This document shows, piece by piece, positions 32,022 to 44,111 of a DNA stretch of 64,000 nucleotides. Location: contig BDDD01002939.1 in assembly GCA_001972305.1 (NCBI GenBank), forward strand, positions 92,762-156,761. The letters run 5' to 3'. The translations under genes were made by a program, and so were the position numbers. How positions within the stretch are numbered: the first letter of the stretch is position 1; every line of letters begins with the position of its first letter. The notes beneath the pieces are model-generated. The model was not told the DNA's origin. It worked only from the letters and a program-made list of their open reading frames with translations, and did not search any database. Source of the stretch: Cephalotus follicularis. Lineage: Eukaryota > Streptophyta > Magnoliopsida > Oxalidales > Cephalotaceae.

Positions 32022-33467
32022 TGCGATGTCAGTGGATATAAAATAAAGGCAACAATCAAATAATTTCAATTTCAGTATTTATAACCATAAATATTTGGTC
32101 TTTAATCTTTTAGGTATTTTCCTCTCAGTCTCCTACTATTTTACGCGAATTTCATAACCCTCAAATATTATTGGAGATGAGAAATAACAATCCAAGTCTC
32201 ATGGATCTTATTTCTGAGTGGGGATCGGTGTCTACAACATATTCAGTATAACCTTGACGGGGGCCAAAATTCTATACTGAATCTTGCAGTTAGGAAAACT
32301 CTTGCCAACCATACAATAGCATGATTCATGATCATCGCTTTTGCCTCTAGTGTACATATGACCTTGACGGAGGCCAAAACGCCATATGTATTCTAGTCAA
32401 GTTTAACCTACCATCAAACATACAATGAATCAATGAATGTGAATCTTGATGAGGGCGAAAACATTCACATTGACAATTCATATGCACGTACATCTCATGT
32501 TCAACTCATATAGATGTTCCAAGAAAAGCCAAGTGTTGACGGGGGCTAAAACTCTCACAATTTTCAAGAGCATCTATATCAGTTGTAATGGCAGAAGGCA
32601 ACGTTCGAACACTCTCTTGTGCCCGTTTCACTTCAACTTTATATCATGGTATAATTGAGGAATAATAATATAACTTTTATTATTATTATTATTATTAGTC
32701 GACCCGATACTAATCAAATTACAAGTAGATGGCATATTATGGAGAGGCCGTTGGAACCTCTAGAGAAAAATTTAGACATCCATCACATACATACTATAAA
32801 CTAATTGCAGGTTATGGACTTTTCTACTGCAACTTTGTTTGACTCTCAAACAAGCTGCTGGTCTCATTCCTAATTATGTTATTACAATCATACATTTGCT
32901 CCCATACATGCATGGGTCTTGTAATATCTTCTTTCTCGTCAAACTTGCTTCCACTGCGACGCTCACTCTTCATCTACATAAACCAACCATAAAATACAGA
33001 AACCTTGAAATAAATCAAGGGGAGTTACAAGGAGGTGAAGAAGAATTATACATACAAATTAAGAGAGAGAATAGGGACATGCAAGTCTCAAAATTATTAC
33101 AACCCAAAAAATATGAAAAATAAAAACCACACATTCAACGCTTGAATAAAATAAGACAAGCTAGGTCAAGTCCATAGACATACTATCATGCATATTCAAT
33201 CTCATTCAATTAACTAATAATCTTTATAGATATGCTATAGACAATTAATTGGGTTATTTAGAAAAACTCTTTTTCCGTACTTTCACGCCAAACCGTCGAT
33301 GCTTTAAGATAAATCATCGACGTTCATGCGTTAAGCATCGACAGTGGTATCGTATAGCTATCCAAAATTCTGTAATTCATCTCATGCTTCGTGTCATGAA
33401 TTTAACCCAAACAATTCAAACATATCATCAACAACATGTTTCTAACTATATATATGCATCAAATCTG
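32022..33467 (-). other. Copia-D leader
   Basis: Non-coding. Part (about 32640-32800) matches the Copia-C leader. It includes a short ATT repeat at 32676-32698, a series of ACGGGGGC(C/T)AAAA-like phrases at 32250-32560, and three GTCGAC-type sites at 33297-33340 that may mark a small inserted gypsy LTR piece. Frames at 32446-33123 lack domains. Confidence 0.55.
33290..33345. promoter_or_regulatory. Three phased GTCGA-type sites in Copia-D leader
   Basis: CCGTCGATGC, CATCGACG and GCATCGAC are centred near 33297.5, 33318.5 and 33339.5, exactly 21 bp apart. This is the same spacing as in the gypsy LTR arrays. Confidence 0.5.
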
Positions 33468-33481
33468 CTCTGAAACCAATT
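33468..33481 (-). other. Copia-D primer binding site
   Basis: The minus strand reads TTGGTTTCAGAGC next to the LTR end TTCCAACA, a slightly mutated initiator-methionine-type site. Confidence 0.72.
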
Positions 33482-35240
33482 TGTTGGAACCTTATGGCGA
33501 TTTAAACAACAAAATATCTAGATGCATAAAACCCTAATATATATATTGTGATATCATCTCATGAACAATTAGCCATATGGTTCGTTTTCGGGATCTTTTC
33601 AGCATACATATAGAGTTATATATATATATATAAATCAATAAGGAAGAACAGGCAGAATTACTCATATTAATGGAGCGGCTCCATCCTTCTTCCTTTGAAT
33701 CTTCTTGTTTCCAAAAGCGCAGCTACTTGTTGAACGTTTGAAACAATTCTAGCCTCCAAGTGTAGAAGGCCTCCAAGGTATCCACACCAAGCTTCAATTT
33801 CCAACACCCGGTTTCTCAAACCTTCAACTCTTGATTGTGTTCTTGAGAGAGAAAAGAGAGAAGACTCCAAAAGCACACAAAAATATGTACATAATAGAAG
33901 GGGGGGTGTGCTCTATATATAGTTGCTGCTAGACAATCATATTAGAACACAAACTCTTTTGCTTCCAGGAGAAGTCTCCTATTCCTTCTAGGAGCAGTCT
34001 CCTATTCCTTCTAGAATTCTAATTTACCTTAATGTCATCAAGGATAATTAATCTCCTTAATTATAATTAAGAAATTATTATCCTAATTTTTCTCTCATAA
34101 CCGTGTTGGAAATATTAGCCCGTATTGTGTGCGACCCTATGGGTTCACTATTACGCTGGCTGTAGGATTAAATCATGACACACACAATTATCCAATTAAA
34201 TATTTATTATCACATAAAAAATATTCTCTTGGACATATCGAATTAAAACTCTTTTAATTCTTTTCTTCAAAGATTAATTTATCAATTTAATCTCGGGCAT
34301 CCCATTGGTCGACATCGACATCTAGCAATGCATAACGACCCCCAGGTAATATGAATAATTTGTGAACCAGTATTTACAGTTACATGCATGTATAGTCCTT
34401 TCATTCACAATGCTCTGATTAAATCTAGGGTACAGATTATGTAAGACTCCAATAATTTAATCTTTAGCCACGTGACTATATTTCATTAACCTAATTAATA
34501 TTAGAGGTGCCCCTCTAATATTCAACAACTGATATCACGCTCTTGATATCGTGGCTAGCCTGGCCAGACGCTTAATCGCTAATGAAAAGCATCCTGAGCA
34601 TAATCTTGTTTTACAAGAAGCAATGGATTCATTGTTTCCAGTTCACATGGCTCCATAAATAAGCATACTATGTCAAACCAATGCATGTATACACTTCATA
34701 GAATATGTATTTAAGCATCATCAAAACACAACACCCTATGCACAAGACATCCAGTGGCGACTCATGTCCAAAGACCACACGCACTACTGTAAAACTAGAA
34801 TTATGTCTGACATGTAAATAAAACTCCATGCAGATATTTTATCAATAGTCACCTTCAGTGAACTCGGGAAACGAGCACCCACGTAATTGTCATAGCATCA
34901 TCCATGCGAGTGAGAGTGAGATCAGTCACCCTCTACTTACAGATCTGATAATACGTACTAGTCTATCCGGATTGATCATGCCATGTGTGTCAATCCTATT
35001 ACCAGGAAGATTCAAAATAAAGTATATTGAGATTCCAATTCTCACATCACGATCTCATCATGAACTTGGTTCTTTAACTTTAATGCAGGACATTCATTTA
35101 GAATTAATTAAGCATGTATTAATGAAACGAACTCATAGCCATTAATAAAACATAAACATCTTTATTGAATTTATAAATCGTTTACACAAGACATAGTAAG
35201 TACAAGCTCATCACTGGCTTGTAGGACTTTATCTCTTACA
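33482..35240 (-). repeat. Copia-D 5' LTR
   Basis: 1759 bp on the minus strand from TGTAAGAGATAAAG (35240) to GGTTCCAACA (33482). It shares an 11-bp-arm hairpin (34497-34522) with the 3' LTR fragment. The frame at 34858-35145 is chance. Confidence 0.83.
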
Positions 35241-35640
35241 GACTTAAAGTCAACCTCAGGGTTTGTATTCACTTTAAATTACGGGGCAGTGAGTTGGAAA
35301 AGTTCCAAGCAATCAACCATTGTAGATTCAGTCACATAGGATTGATTTATAGTGGCGTCTGAAGCTACTAAAGAAGTTGTTTGGATGAGGAGGTTCATCT
35401 CTAATCTTGGTGTTGTTCCTACCATTGAGGTTCTAGTTTCTATATGCTGTGACAAAAATGGGGCTATAGCATAAGCCAAGGAAACAAGGTCACACGCCAG
35501 ATCAAAACATATTATGTGGCGCTTTCACCTAATACAAGAAATCATAGAGATAGGGGATATAAAGATAGAGCGTGTACCAGAGGAAGATAACATTGCAGTC
35601 CCTCTAATCAAAGCTTTGCCGTGAGAAGTATTCGAGCATC
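35241..35640 (+). pseudogene. Copia-C RNase H remnant
   Basis: Plus-strand translation from 35282 reads GAVSWKSSKQSTIVDSVT, then VASEATKEVVWMRRFISNLG, CCDKNGAIA, FHLIQEIIEIGDIKIERVPE and DNIAVPLIKALP. This is the end of the copia polyprotein. Stops at about 35336, 35340 and 35470, and small frame changes, disable it. It stands directly before the Copia-C purine tract, so it belongs to that element and not to the inverted Copia-D on its left. Confidence 0.85.
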
Positions 35641-35686
35641 ATCTCTTAGGGATGGGTGTAAGACACAATGCCAACTCGCTACAATC

Positions 35687-35698
35687 CTAGTGGGAGAT
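35687..35698 (+). other. Copia-C polypurine tract
   Basis: CTAGTGGGAGAT directly before the 3' LTR start TGTTAGAG. Confidence 0.82.
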
Positions 35699-36130
35699 TG
35701 TTAGAGATAGTCCTGCAAGCATTTTCCATATCTTGTTATATGTAAACTTATCCTTAAATATATTCAATAAAGATGTATATTTCATTATCAATGCTATGAG
35801 TTCATTTACTGTATTAATGTATGTATTAATGATTGAATGTCCTAAAATTAAAGTTGAAGGAACCCAAGTCTTGATGAGATCAATATGTGAGAATTGGAAC
35901 CTCTGGTAAGCTTTATTTTTGAATCTTCCTGGTCATGGGATTAAATACTCAGGGCATACTTAATCCAGTAAGACTAGCACGTAATATGCCAGCCAAAGTA
36001 AAGGGTGACTGATCTCACATGTCATCTTGTAGAGAAAAGGGCAATGCACATGGGTGAATGAGTTCACTGAAGCTGACTCGCAAGATGGAGTGCATGTATG
36101 GATCTTTTACTGTAAGTCAAATAGACATTC
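35699..36130 (+). repeat. Copia-C 3' LTR, first part
   Basis: Matches 20246-20670 of the 5' LTR. Interrupted at 36130 by element J and resumed at 49526. Confidence 0.87.
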
Positions 36131-37339
36131 TAACATGAACCGTCCCTTTAACGTTGCCCCTATCCGACGAGCCGTGCCTTATAATAGACTAACTATGCAT
36201 GACACAATCTAACTTCCCAAAAGGTCACCATCTTAAAATTTCTCACGCCCGAGCACGATTAACTTTAGAGTTTTTATATTAACATTTCCATTAGACCATC
36301 TTTATCATTCTTAATAAATTATTCAACCAATTATCCTTATAACATAAAACATTAACAAACAATTTATAACCTAGCACTCACCAATTTATTTCATTTCTGA
36401 CCTCCTTAGCCTATTATTTCCATTTCAATTATCTATTTATTTGTCCATTAAATAGGGTGGAAATTCTGCAGAAAAACTGCAAGAATTCCCCCTAAAAATG
36501 GACATTTCCCAAAATTTCCATCTGTAAGAAATCACAATTTATATTCATCACACTCTCGAAGGAGGAATCAGCAGTTCATTTTAGTTCTATTCTATCATCG
36601 GCATATCACAATCATATATTCAACTTTTTGACATCATCTCAGCTATCTATATAATCTCATTTATTTTCATATATCTATATATCAATACCATCAGCATGAA
36701 CATAAATAAATATCCCGAATGTCCCAATGCAATGCATGTGAGGTTGGCCAGAATTGCCAACATGAGATGCCTGACTCTCGTGGTCTACCTTTAACTACTC
36801 CAACTACTACTATACTGGTGGATCAGGTGAATTATCCTCTACTCTTTCAGCTGCAAAATAAACTAGGAGGGGGTTAGTCCAAATGACTAAGTGAGTTGGG
36901 ACAAGTCATTCTCTGATACATCCATCCAAGACGAGATGTGCAGAATAAAAACGATATAATAAGATCAAGAATATATAAAACAATAAATAAAGTGAATTAA
37001 AGAATATCAACAAGACTCAAACAAAATGAAACTCATAACTCAAAAATGAAAATGCACTGAACAAAACTCAAAACTCAAGCTGGTACTCCACGAGTACAAA
37101 AGAATCACAATAAGATCATAGTGCAAATCAAATATCCAAAATTACGAATATGATAAAAAAAAACAGAAAACAAGAAATGTGCCCATAAAGAAATCACAAA
37201 ATCAAGGGATACTGTTACAACTATATGTCATAATCATATATTATGTCATCATCATATAATTGTTGCAGTAATAATAACAGGCCAATAGGCTACAGGATGT
37301 GTACATCATCCTTCATACACCGGTACAGAGTGCCTATGG

Positions 37340-37480
37340 TAAGCGGCACGCACCCCACAACCACCAAAGGCATGCGTGTAAGCGGCACGTACCCCACCTC
37401 TCACGATGGGTGTACCTGTAAGTGGCACGTACCCATCCTTTCCAATGGGTGTACATGTAAGCAACATCATAAGGGTACCA
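37340..37480 (+). repeat. 39-40 bp tandem repeat in element J
   Basis: Units begin TAAGCGGCACG or a variant at 37340, 37379, 37419 and 37458, the last degraded. Confidence 0.75.
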
Positions 37481-38425
37481 GCATCAGAATATAAAACACA
37501 ATATCACTTATCACAATGACAAACATATGGGAAGGTGACATTGTCACCCAGAGCCAGAATAACCATATACACATAAAAATTATCACATATCACAACAATG
37601 GGATAATGAGTATCGAAATGAAATACGGGATCCAAATCTCGATCGAACAACCAAATAACAAGAGACTGAAAAAGGGCACATGTCATATAAATTTTCAAAG
37701 ACAATAAAATAGAGGAAGGGAATGTCCCACTCACTGATTTACCGAAGGTAACAACCGCTGATTAACTCGTCGATGGCTCCGAATTGAATACATGATCCAA
37801 GTCTAAAACGTTATCACATAACAATACCCATAAGCATGCCTTCTATGCTTATACAATAGAAAATGCATGAAATGCACATATAGGCTACTTGTGTACTAAG
37901 ATGTCGTATCAAAGTGAAACTTTCCAGATCATAAGTAAAAGATCCCAAAAATTTGTCATTTGAAAATCGAGTGAAACTGACAAGCTGAGCTTTAGTCTCC
38001 TTTGTAAAGTCATTGCTAAACAAGTTTTCCGCAAAAGCAAAAGTTAACACCCTTTCACTATTTCTAAAAATCCAATAGAGTTGAAACGTTGGGAAAGGTG
38101 TTTATTTCTACCCAAGAGTCTACGACTAAAAAATAAAGTCAAACCGATGACCAGAGCTATAAGCTACTTCGAAAAACAAATGATAGAACCATTTTTCCGT
38201 AAGAACTGCAAAAACGAGACTTTTTGGCCAAAAATCATATCCGTTTCACACCTGTAATGACCTCTATTTTCAATTAATGTATATTGCTCCAATTTTAAAT
38301 AAAATATACATTTTAATCAATATTATTTGTTCAATATCAAAATGATCATGGTTAGTGAATGCTTGGGTTAAATTGAAAATGCAAATTGGTAAAACAAACT
38401 TAAGGAACCCTAAAATCAGCTCAAA

Positions 38426-38505
38426 CAGCCGACTGTCATAGGGTAACAGTCGACTGGTTGATGCGTGGAGTGGATAGTTGACTGCTTATTAAATACAGTC
38501 GACTG
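38426..38505. promoter_or_regulatory. Gypsy-A 5' LTR palindrome cluster 1
   Basis: CAGTCGACTG-type 10-mers start at 38426, 38447, 38475 and 38496 (steps 21, 28, 21). The 3' LTR has the same four at 45683, 45704, 45732 and 45753 with identical steps. Confidence 0.65.
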
Positions 38506-39389
38506 GAATGGCACAGAACAGGTGTCTGTACATACAGGTGAGACAGAACAGAGGCAGTGCACGATGGACAAGTGTCATGCTAGTCAGCAGCTGCCATAAC
38601 ATTCCAGAGGAGTGCCTTGCATGCCCTCTATTCCTTTTGCAAGACCTGCAACCTGCAATCATAGAAAAAAAGTGAGAAAGAGATTGAAAGAAGAGATGCA
38701 TGTGAGAGAGAGAAGAGGGAAGGTTGAGTTAATGGCAACCTAACGAATTCTAAAGCTTTAAAACCTTTATATCAGCTGTGAAGAGCTGACTTGAGTGTTA
38801 GAAAACACTGAGGAGAATAAATCGAAAGAGAGAATTGTTGGAGCTTGCATGTTGAAGGATTGGAGTTCAAAGGAGGAGTTGAAGCTTTGATTCCTGATAA
38901 GCTCCAAGTTCTGTTATTGTTGAAGTTGTAGTTAAACAATAGCATATTCATTTTATAACCTTACTGATTAAACATGATCATCAGTAATAAGCCTGGAAAT
39001 TGGAGATTGAACTTGGTTTAGTTAGGAAATGGAAAATGGAACTTAGGAAATTGATTGTAAGCCCCTGGTTCCGATTTTGTTGTCATCATGACTAGATAAC
39101 TAGATGAACGTACTTGTGTTGATATCTAAACCTGTATACATGCAACCATATAGATTAATACTGGAATTTGGAGGATTGAGTTGGGTGAAGGACTTGGAAC
39201 TCAAATAGAGGAATCAACTCAATTTGATTCCGGGATAGCAATTGAGGTAGGGGTATTGACATGTTTTCAAAGATATAATGTGCATATCATGTGTGGATAT
39301 TTTTTTGTTTGATTGCATGTGTTGTTAGATTAGTATTTTGGACATTGAACATGCATGCCCTGTTACTGTCTGTAGATTTCTGGGCAAAG

Positions 39390-39502
39390 CAGTCGATTGT
39401 TCTTCATGACAGCCGACTACTCAATCAAACCAGTCGACTGTTAAGAACAAGCAGTCAACTACTAAATCAAAACAGCTGATTGTTCTTGGGAATAGTCGAC
39501 TG
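39390..39502. promoter_or_regulatory. Gypsy-A 5' LTR palindrome cluster 2
   Basis: Six 10-mers start at 39390, 39410, 39431, 39452, 39473 and 39493 (steps 20, 21, 21, 21, 20). Several have decayed (CAGTCGATTG, CAGCTGATTG), while their 3' LTR partners are closer to CAGTCGACTG. Confidence 0.65.
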
Positions 39503-40786
39503 TCCTGAGGTAAATTTCTGATATAGGTACTGTATAGGCCTTAAATTGAATGTAATTACCTTGGCCTCAACATGGGATGATTGTAATAGTCAATCCTGGC
39601 CTTACATAATTACATTTCTGAAATTAAACAACGTATGCACTCCTTGTGAGAGTTGTGCAAGAATGACTATGGTATGCTAATGACCTTATTGAATCTTTGA
39701 ATAGCTACTGTCCTTTACTATTTTGCTGTATATGCTACTGTTACAATTAGTATATACTAGTTTGGGTGTTCTTAAACACTAATGTTCTTTTACTTTCAAA
39801 AGATTGAACCAACTAGGTGCTATGTGCACAATCAATGATTTCAACTATCACTTTGAAATGAAACCTATTGACTCCTGATTTTCCTCCAATGGGAGGTACT
39901 GTTACTGTACTGAAAATCGTTTTCCTCCTACGAGATGTACGATTACTGAATTGGTAAATGTTTCAAAAGAAAACAACCCTATATTACATATTATAAGCTT
40001 ATGTAATATTACTATTGAATTGATTGTCTATGTTATTGCCGTTAGTCGAGTGATAGGAGACATCACTGGCTACGGGGTGGTCCTAGGTGCCAGGAGTTGG
40101 CTAGAGTTTCCACCACACTTATCTGCAATGCAGATCCTGATTGTTACCTGCCCGCTAATTGCCAGCAGAATTGACCTGATCTATCTTCTTCGGAGTGTAG
40201 GGTGATAGTTAAGTGGTGCACAATTGGTGCTAGGAGTTAGCGACATGTGACACCCAAACCATTGATTGATTGATTGTACCCTTGTGCGGTATTCTTGAAT
40301 TGTATTGTCTTTGGCCACTTGGCATTATTGCTTATATATTGGAATACTTAAATATGTTCTTTTAAATATAAATTTTCATACATGTTGCATTTATATATTC
40401 CTTATCATGCATTATTCCTACTTAGCCAAGGGAGGACAACGGCTAACCCCTATAGTTTCAGATTAAGTGAAGGAATTCGAGGAGGTGTTGTTGAAGCCTA
40501 TTGGAGAGCTTCTATTTTTTTAAGGTTGTTATTCTCTATGTATTGCATTCGTAATGAACTTTCACACTCCGTTGTGTCATTTTACCTTTCTTATCTGTAA
40601 AAGGACGATTGTTATCTATTTTGTACAAGCACGTAGTATGGGCTGCGTTTGGACAACATTATAATCCGGTTATTGAAATGCTTCCGCTTATGTTATTGGA
40701 ATTTGTTGTTATAAATGTTGGATTATTATTTATTTCTGATATCACCATATATGCTTGTCTTAACGGAAAACGGGGTGTGACAGCAT

Positions 40787-40798
40787 TGTATTAGAGCA
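40787..40798 (+). other. Gypsy-A primer binding site
   Basis: TTGTATTAGAGC, a two-change version of TGGTATCAGAGC, four bases past the LTR end. Confidence 0.75.
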
Positions 40799-41026
40799 TA
40801 TTCCATATATGCTAGCTGGGATAAGTTTCTCAGAAATTAAGTAAATTGTTTCCTAATGATTATGTCATTCCATATAGGATACCGAATGGACCTATGAAGA
40901 GGTTGAAGAGGAAGGCGTAGATCCGACGAAGGAGTCAATGCACCGCCAGTGCACGAACATGATCTACCAGTGAAGGAAGGAGTGAATATTCATCCAGTGC
41001 AAGACGAGAGGAGTAATTTTGACCTC

Positions 41027-42403
41027 ATGGCTGATCTTTTTCAATAACAGATGCAAGCTAATACGGCAAACATGGAACAGATTCGGCAAATGTACGAAGC
41101 TAACAGGGCCAACCAGCAGGCTCTTGAAGCTTGTCATACCGGTGGATTTGGCAGAAATTTGGAGCGGTTCATGAGACAGAATCCTCCGATGTTCAATGGT
41201 GAGCTGAATGCTACTGTGGCCGAGCAGTGGATTAGAGACCTGGAGAAAATATTTGGTGCTTTGGAGTGTACTGATGAACAGAAACTCAACTTTGCTGTAT
41301 ACCACTTATGGGGAGAGGCTACCTATTAGTGGGAAAGGACTGAAGCAAAGTGGGAATCTCGTGGACTTCATAGGACTTGGGACAAATTGCAGTCTGAGTT
41401 CCTTGAAACTTATGTACCACAGATAGAACGTGACCAGAGGGAGACCGAGCTGATGGAGTTAGGTCAAGGGGATATGACTGTAGCTCAGTACCAGACTAGA
41501 TTTGTAGAGCTGGAAAGACACACACCTTACCTTGTGGAGGGTGAATCGTGAATGATCCAAAGGTTTCTAAAAGGCCTTCGACCTGACATCAGTTCTAAAC
41601 TGTTAATGTTGCAGCTAACTTCTTTTGTAGATATTGCTGAGAGGGAAATGATTCTGGAAGCTGATGCTAATGAAAGGAGAGTAGAGCGGTCTCGTACCAA
41701 TTAATCAAGGACCGCACAGTCACAGGGGCAGGGAAGTAATAATCCTGCCAAATCACCAAAGTCTGGAAACCGAAGTGAAGGAGGTTCTCGACGCAATTCA
41801 TGATCGAGAACTCCTAACCGAAGCGGTCAACAGAATTCTGGAGGATGTACTTTTTGTGGTCGACAGAATCATAATGAGACTGAGTGCTGGAAAAAGATGG
41901 GAAAATGCTTGAGGTGTGGTTCATAAGAACACATGCTGAATAGTTGTCCAATGATGAGGGATCAAGCACGTGGCCAACAGGGAAGTGCTGGTGCTAGTGG
42001 TAGTGCTGCGGCTACTCAATCGCGGAAGGATACCGGAAAGGGGATTCTGAAAGGTAGGGTCTACACCTTATCTAGAGATGATGTGCCAGAATCTATTACT
42101 GTTGCGGGAGGTACAATTTTTATATCTGGCATGCTAGCTCATGTATTGATTGACCCTGGTGCGACACATTCATTCATTGCATCTGAATTTGCTCGCAATT
42201 TGCATGGTATTACTTTTAGATTATCTTATGTATTGGAGGTGAGTACTCCAGCTGGTACTTGTCTTCTATCTGACACTATAATGAAAGATTGTGAGATCAT
42301 GGTAGATGGGATTCAGTTATCTTCTGACTTGATAGTGTTGCCTATCTGGGATTTTGATGTAATCTTGGGGATGGACTGGCTGTATGCTCATCATGCTTGT
42401 TGA
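41027..42403 (+). pseudogene. Gypsy-A gag and protease
   Basis: One frame from ATG 41027 (MADLFQ) to 42403 with internal stops at 41045, 41327, 41549, 41702, 41801 and 41924. Gag part: RFMRQNPPMFNGELNATVAE, WIRDLEKIFGALECTDEQKL, LETYVPQIERDQRETELMEL. Zinc-knuckle region 41847-41946: CTFCGRQNHNETECW, then KCLRCGS-stop-EHMLNSC. Protease part: ISGMLAHVLIDPGATHSF with the active site as DPG (42152-42160), and ending [13 protein letters not shown]. The next segment (reverse transcriptase) continues in another frame from about 42395. It would form the particle and cut the polyprotein; now non-functional. Confidence 0.9.
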
Positions 42404-44111
42404 TTGCTATAACAAGATAATGACCTTTTATCTTCAAGATGGGACTGAGTGCAAGTTTATCGGGGAGAAGAATGTTTCTGCTCCGATCATTTTGTATACT
42501 CGAGCACAGAAGTATCTCAAGCAAGGATGTGAAGGCTATTTGGCGCTTGTGATTGATCATACGAAAGGTACGCCTAGTATTGAGCAAGTTCCTGTTGTAT
42601 GTGATTTTCCTGATGTATTCCTGGATGATCTCACTTTGTTTCCACCAGAGAGAGATATAGAGTTCAGCATTGAACTGTTGCCTGGGACTGCTCCTATATC
42701 AAAAGTTCCGTACCGAATGGCTCCTACTGAACTGAAGGAGTTGAAGACTAAATTACAGGATTACCTTGATAAGGGCTTTATCGGACCGAGTGTATCACCG
42801 TGGCGAGCACCAGTCCTATTTGTGAAAAAGAAGGATGGATCGATGCGGTTATGCATCGATTACCGGGTGCTAAATCAGGTAACTGTGAAGAACAAGTATC
42901 CTCTGCCATATATTGAGGAATTGTTTGACAAATTGCAAGGGTCTACTGTATTCTCCAACCTTGACCTGAGAACAGGTTATCATCAGTTGAGGATCAGAGA
43001 AGGTGATGTGGAGAAGACCGCATTCCGAACCAGATATGGGCATTATGAGTTTCTGATACTTCCATTTGGTTTGACAAATGCTCCTGTAGCCTTTATGTGT
43101 TTGATGAACAGAGTGTTCCAGCCATATCTTGACCAGTTTGTCGTTATATTCCTAGACGACATCCTGATTTATTCGAGGAGCATTGAGGAACACATGCAAC
43201 ATTTGAGGATTGTATTGCGGACATTGCGGAAGGAACAGTTATTCGTCAAATTCAGCAAGTGCGAGTTTTGGCTGGATCATGTGACTTTCTTAGGTCATAT
43301 TGTGTCGAGTGAAGGATTATCGACAGATCCTTCGAAGATAGAGAGTATTGTTGATTGGCCTCAACCGAGAAGCGTTACGGAGGTTCGTAGCTTCTTGGGA
43401 TTGGCTGGCTACTACCAAAGGTTCATTAAAGGGTTTTCGAAGCTTGCTACACCTTTGACACAATTGACTCAGAAGAAGTCAAGTTTCGTGTGGGATGATT
43501 CTTGTGAGGCAAGTTTCCAAGAGTTGAAGAGTCGGTTGATCTCGGCTCCAGTGTTGGCATTACCCGAAGGTAATGAGGGTTTCACTGTCTATACCGATGC
43601 TTCTGGAAAGGGATTGGGATGCGTTCTTATGCAACAAGGTAGGGTGATTTCATACGCATCGAGAAATTTAAAACCGTACGAAGAAAATTATCCCATACAC
43701 GATCTTGAGTTGGCAGCCATAGTGTTCGCTTTGCAGAAATGGAGGCATTACCTCTATGGTGCTCAATTTGAGATCTTCACTGACCATAAAAGTTTAAAGT
43801 ATTTGTTTTCCCAGAAGGAGCTCAACATGAGACAGAGACGATGGGTGGAATTCTTTAACGATTACAACTGCAACATTCAATACCACCCAGGAAAGGCGAA
43901 TGTAGTGGCAGATGTGCTGAGTCACAAAGCTATGATTGCTGGAGCAATGGTTTCACAGTGGAAGCTATTGGAGGAATTTCAGATATGGAATCCGTTCATG
44001 GTTTCCCGAGGAGTTATTGTGGCAAATCTTAGAGCACAACCGGAACTTCTGGAGCGTATTCTGACTGCTCAATACAGTGACACGAGTTATGGAGTATTGG
44101 TGAGAGCCTAG
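42384..44111 (+). pseudogene. Gypsy-A reverse transcriptase and RNase H, open for 575 codons
   Basis: The longest open frame in the window. The start ATG is only the first in frame: the protein really continues from the protease across a frameshift near 42395. Residues about 65-130 hold the polymerase N terminus ([40 protein letters not shown]). The palm follows with [13 protein letters not shown] and the catalytic FLDD at 43149-43160. RNase H follows with [47 protein letters not shown] and [16 protein letters not shown] (ALS is the common form). All recognised catalytic residues seem present, so this domain could encode an active enzyme if translated. It ends at a stop at 44109 where a frameshift leads to integrase. 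Confidence 0.93.

Larger units (their letters stand above)
28976..35240 (-). mobile_element. Copia-D, decayed minus-strand Ty1/copia element
   Basis: Same family as Copia-C in opposite orientation. Minus-strand order: 5' LTR 35240-33482, primer site, leader, gag 32021-31269, zinc knuckle, protease, integrase to 29860, then a rearranged junction and a fragment of the 3' LTR (29514-28976). Reverse transcriptase and RNase H are deleted. The left end has no matching duplication, so this end was made by deletion. Confidence 0.8.
38253..40782 (+). repeat. Gypsy-A 5' LTR
   Basis: TGTAATGACCTC to GGTGTGACA. Contains two palindrome clusters. The frames at 38489-38701 (minus), 39291-39479, 39951-40205 and 40382-40794 also occur in the 3' LTR and are LTR sequence, not genes. 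Confidence 0.95.

Noticed and set aside
32446-33123. Small plus-strand frames in the Copia-D leader
   Set aside because: Antisense to a retroelement leader, short, with no motif or conservation in the Copia-C leader.
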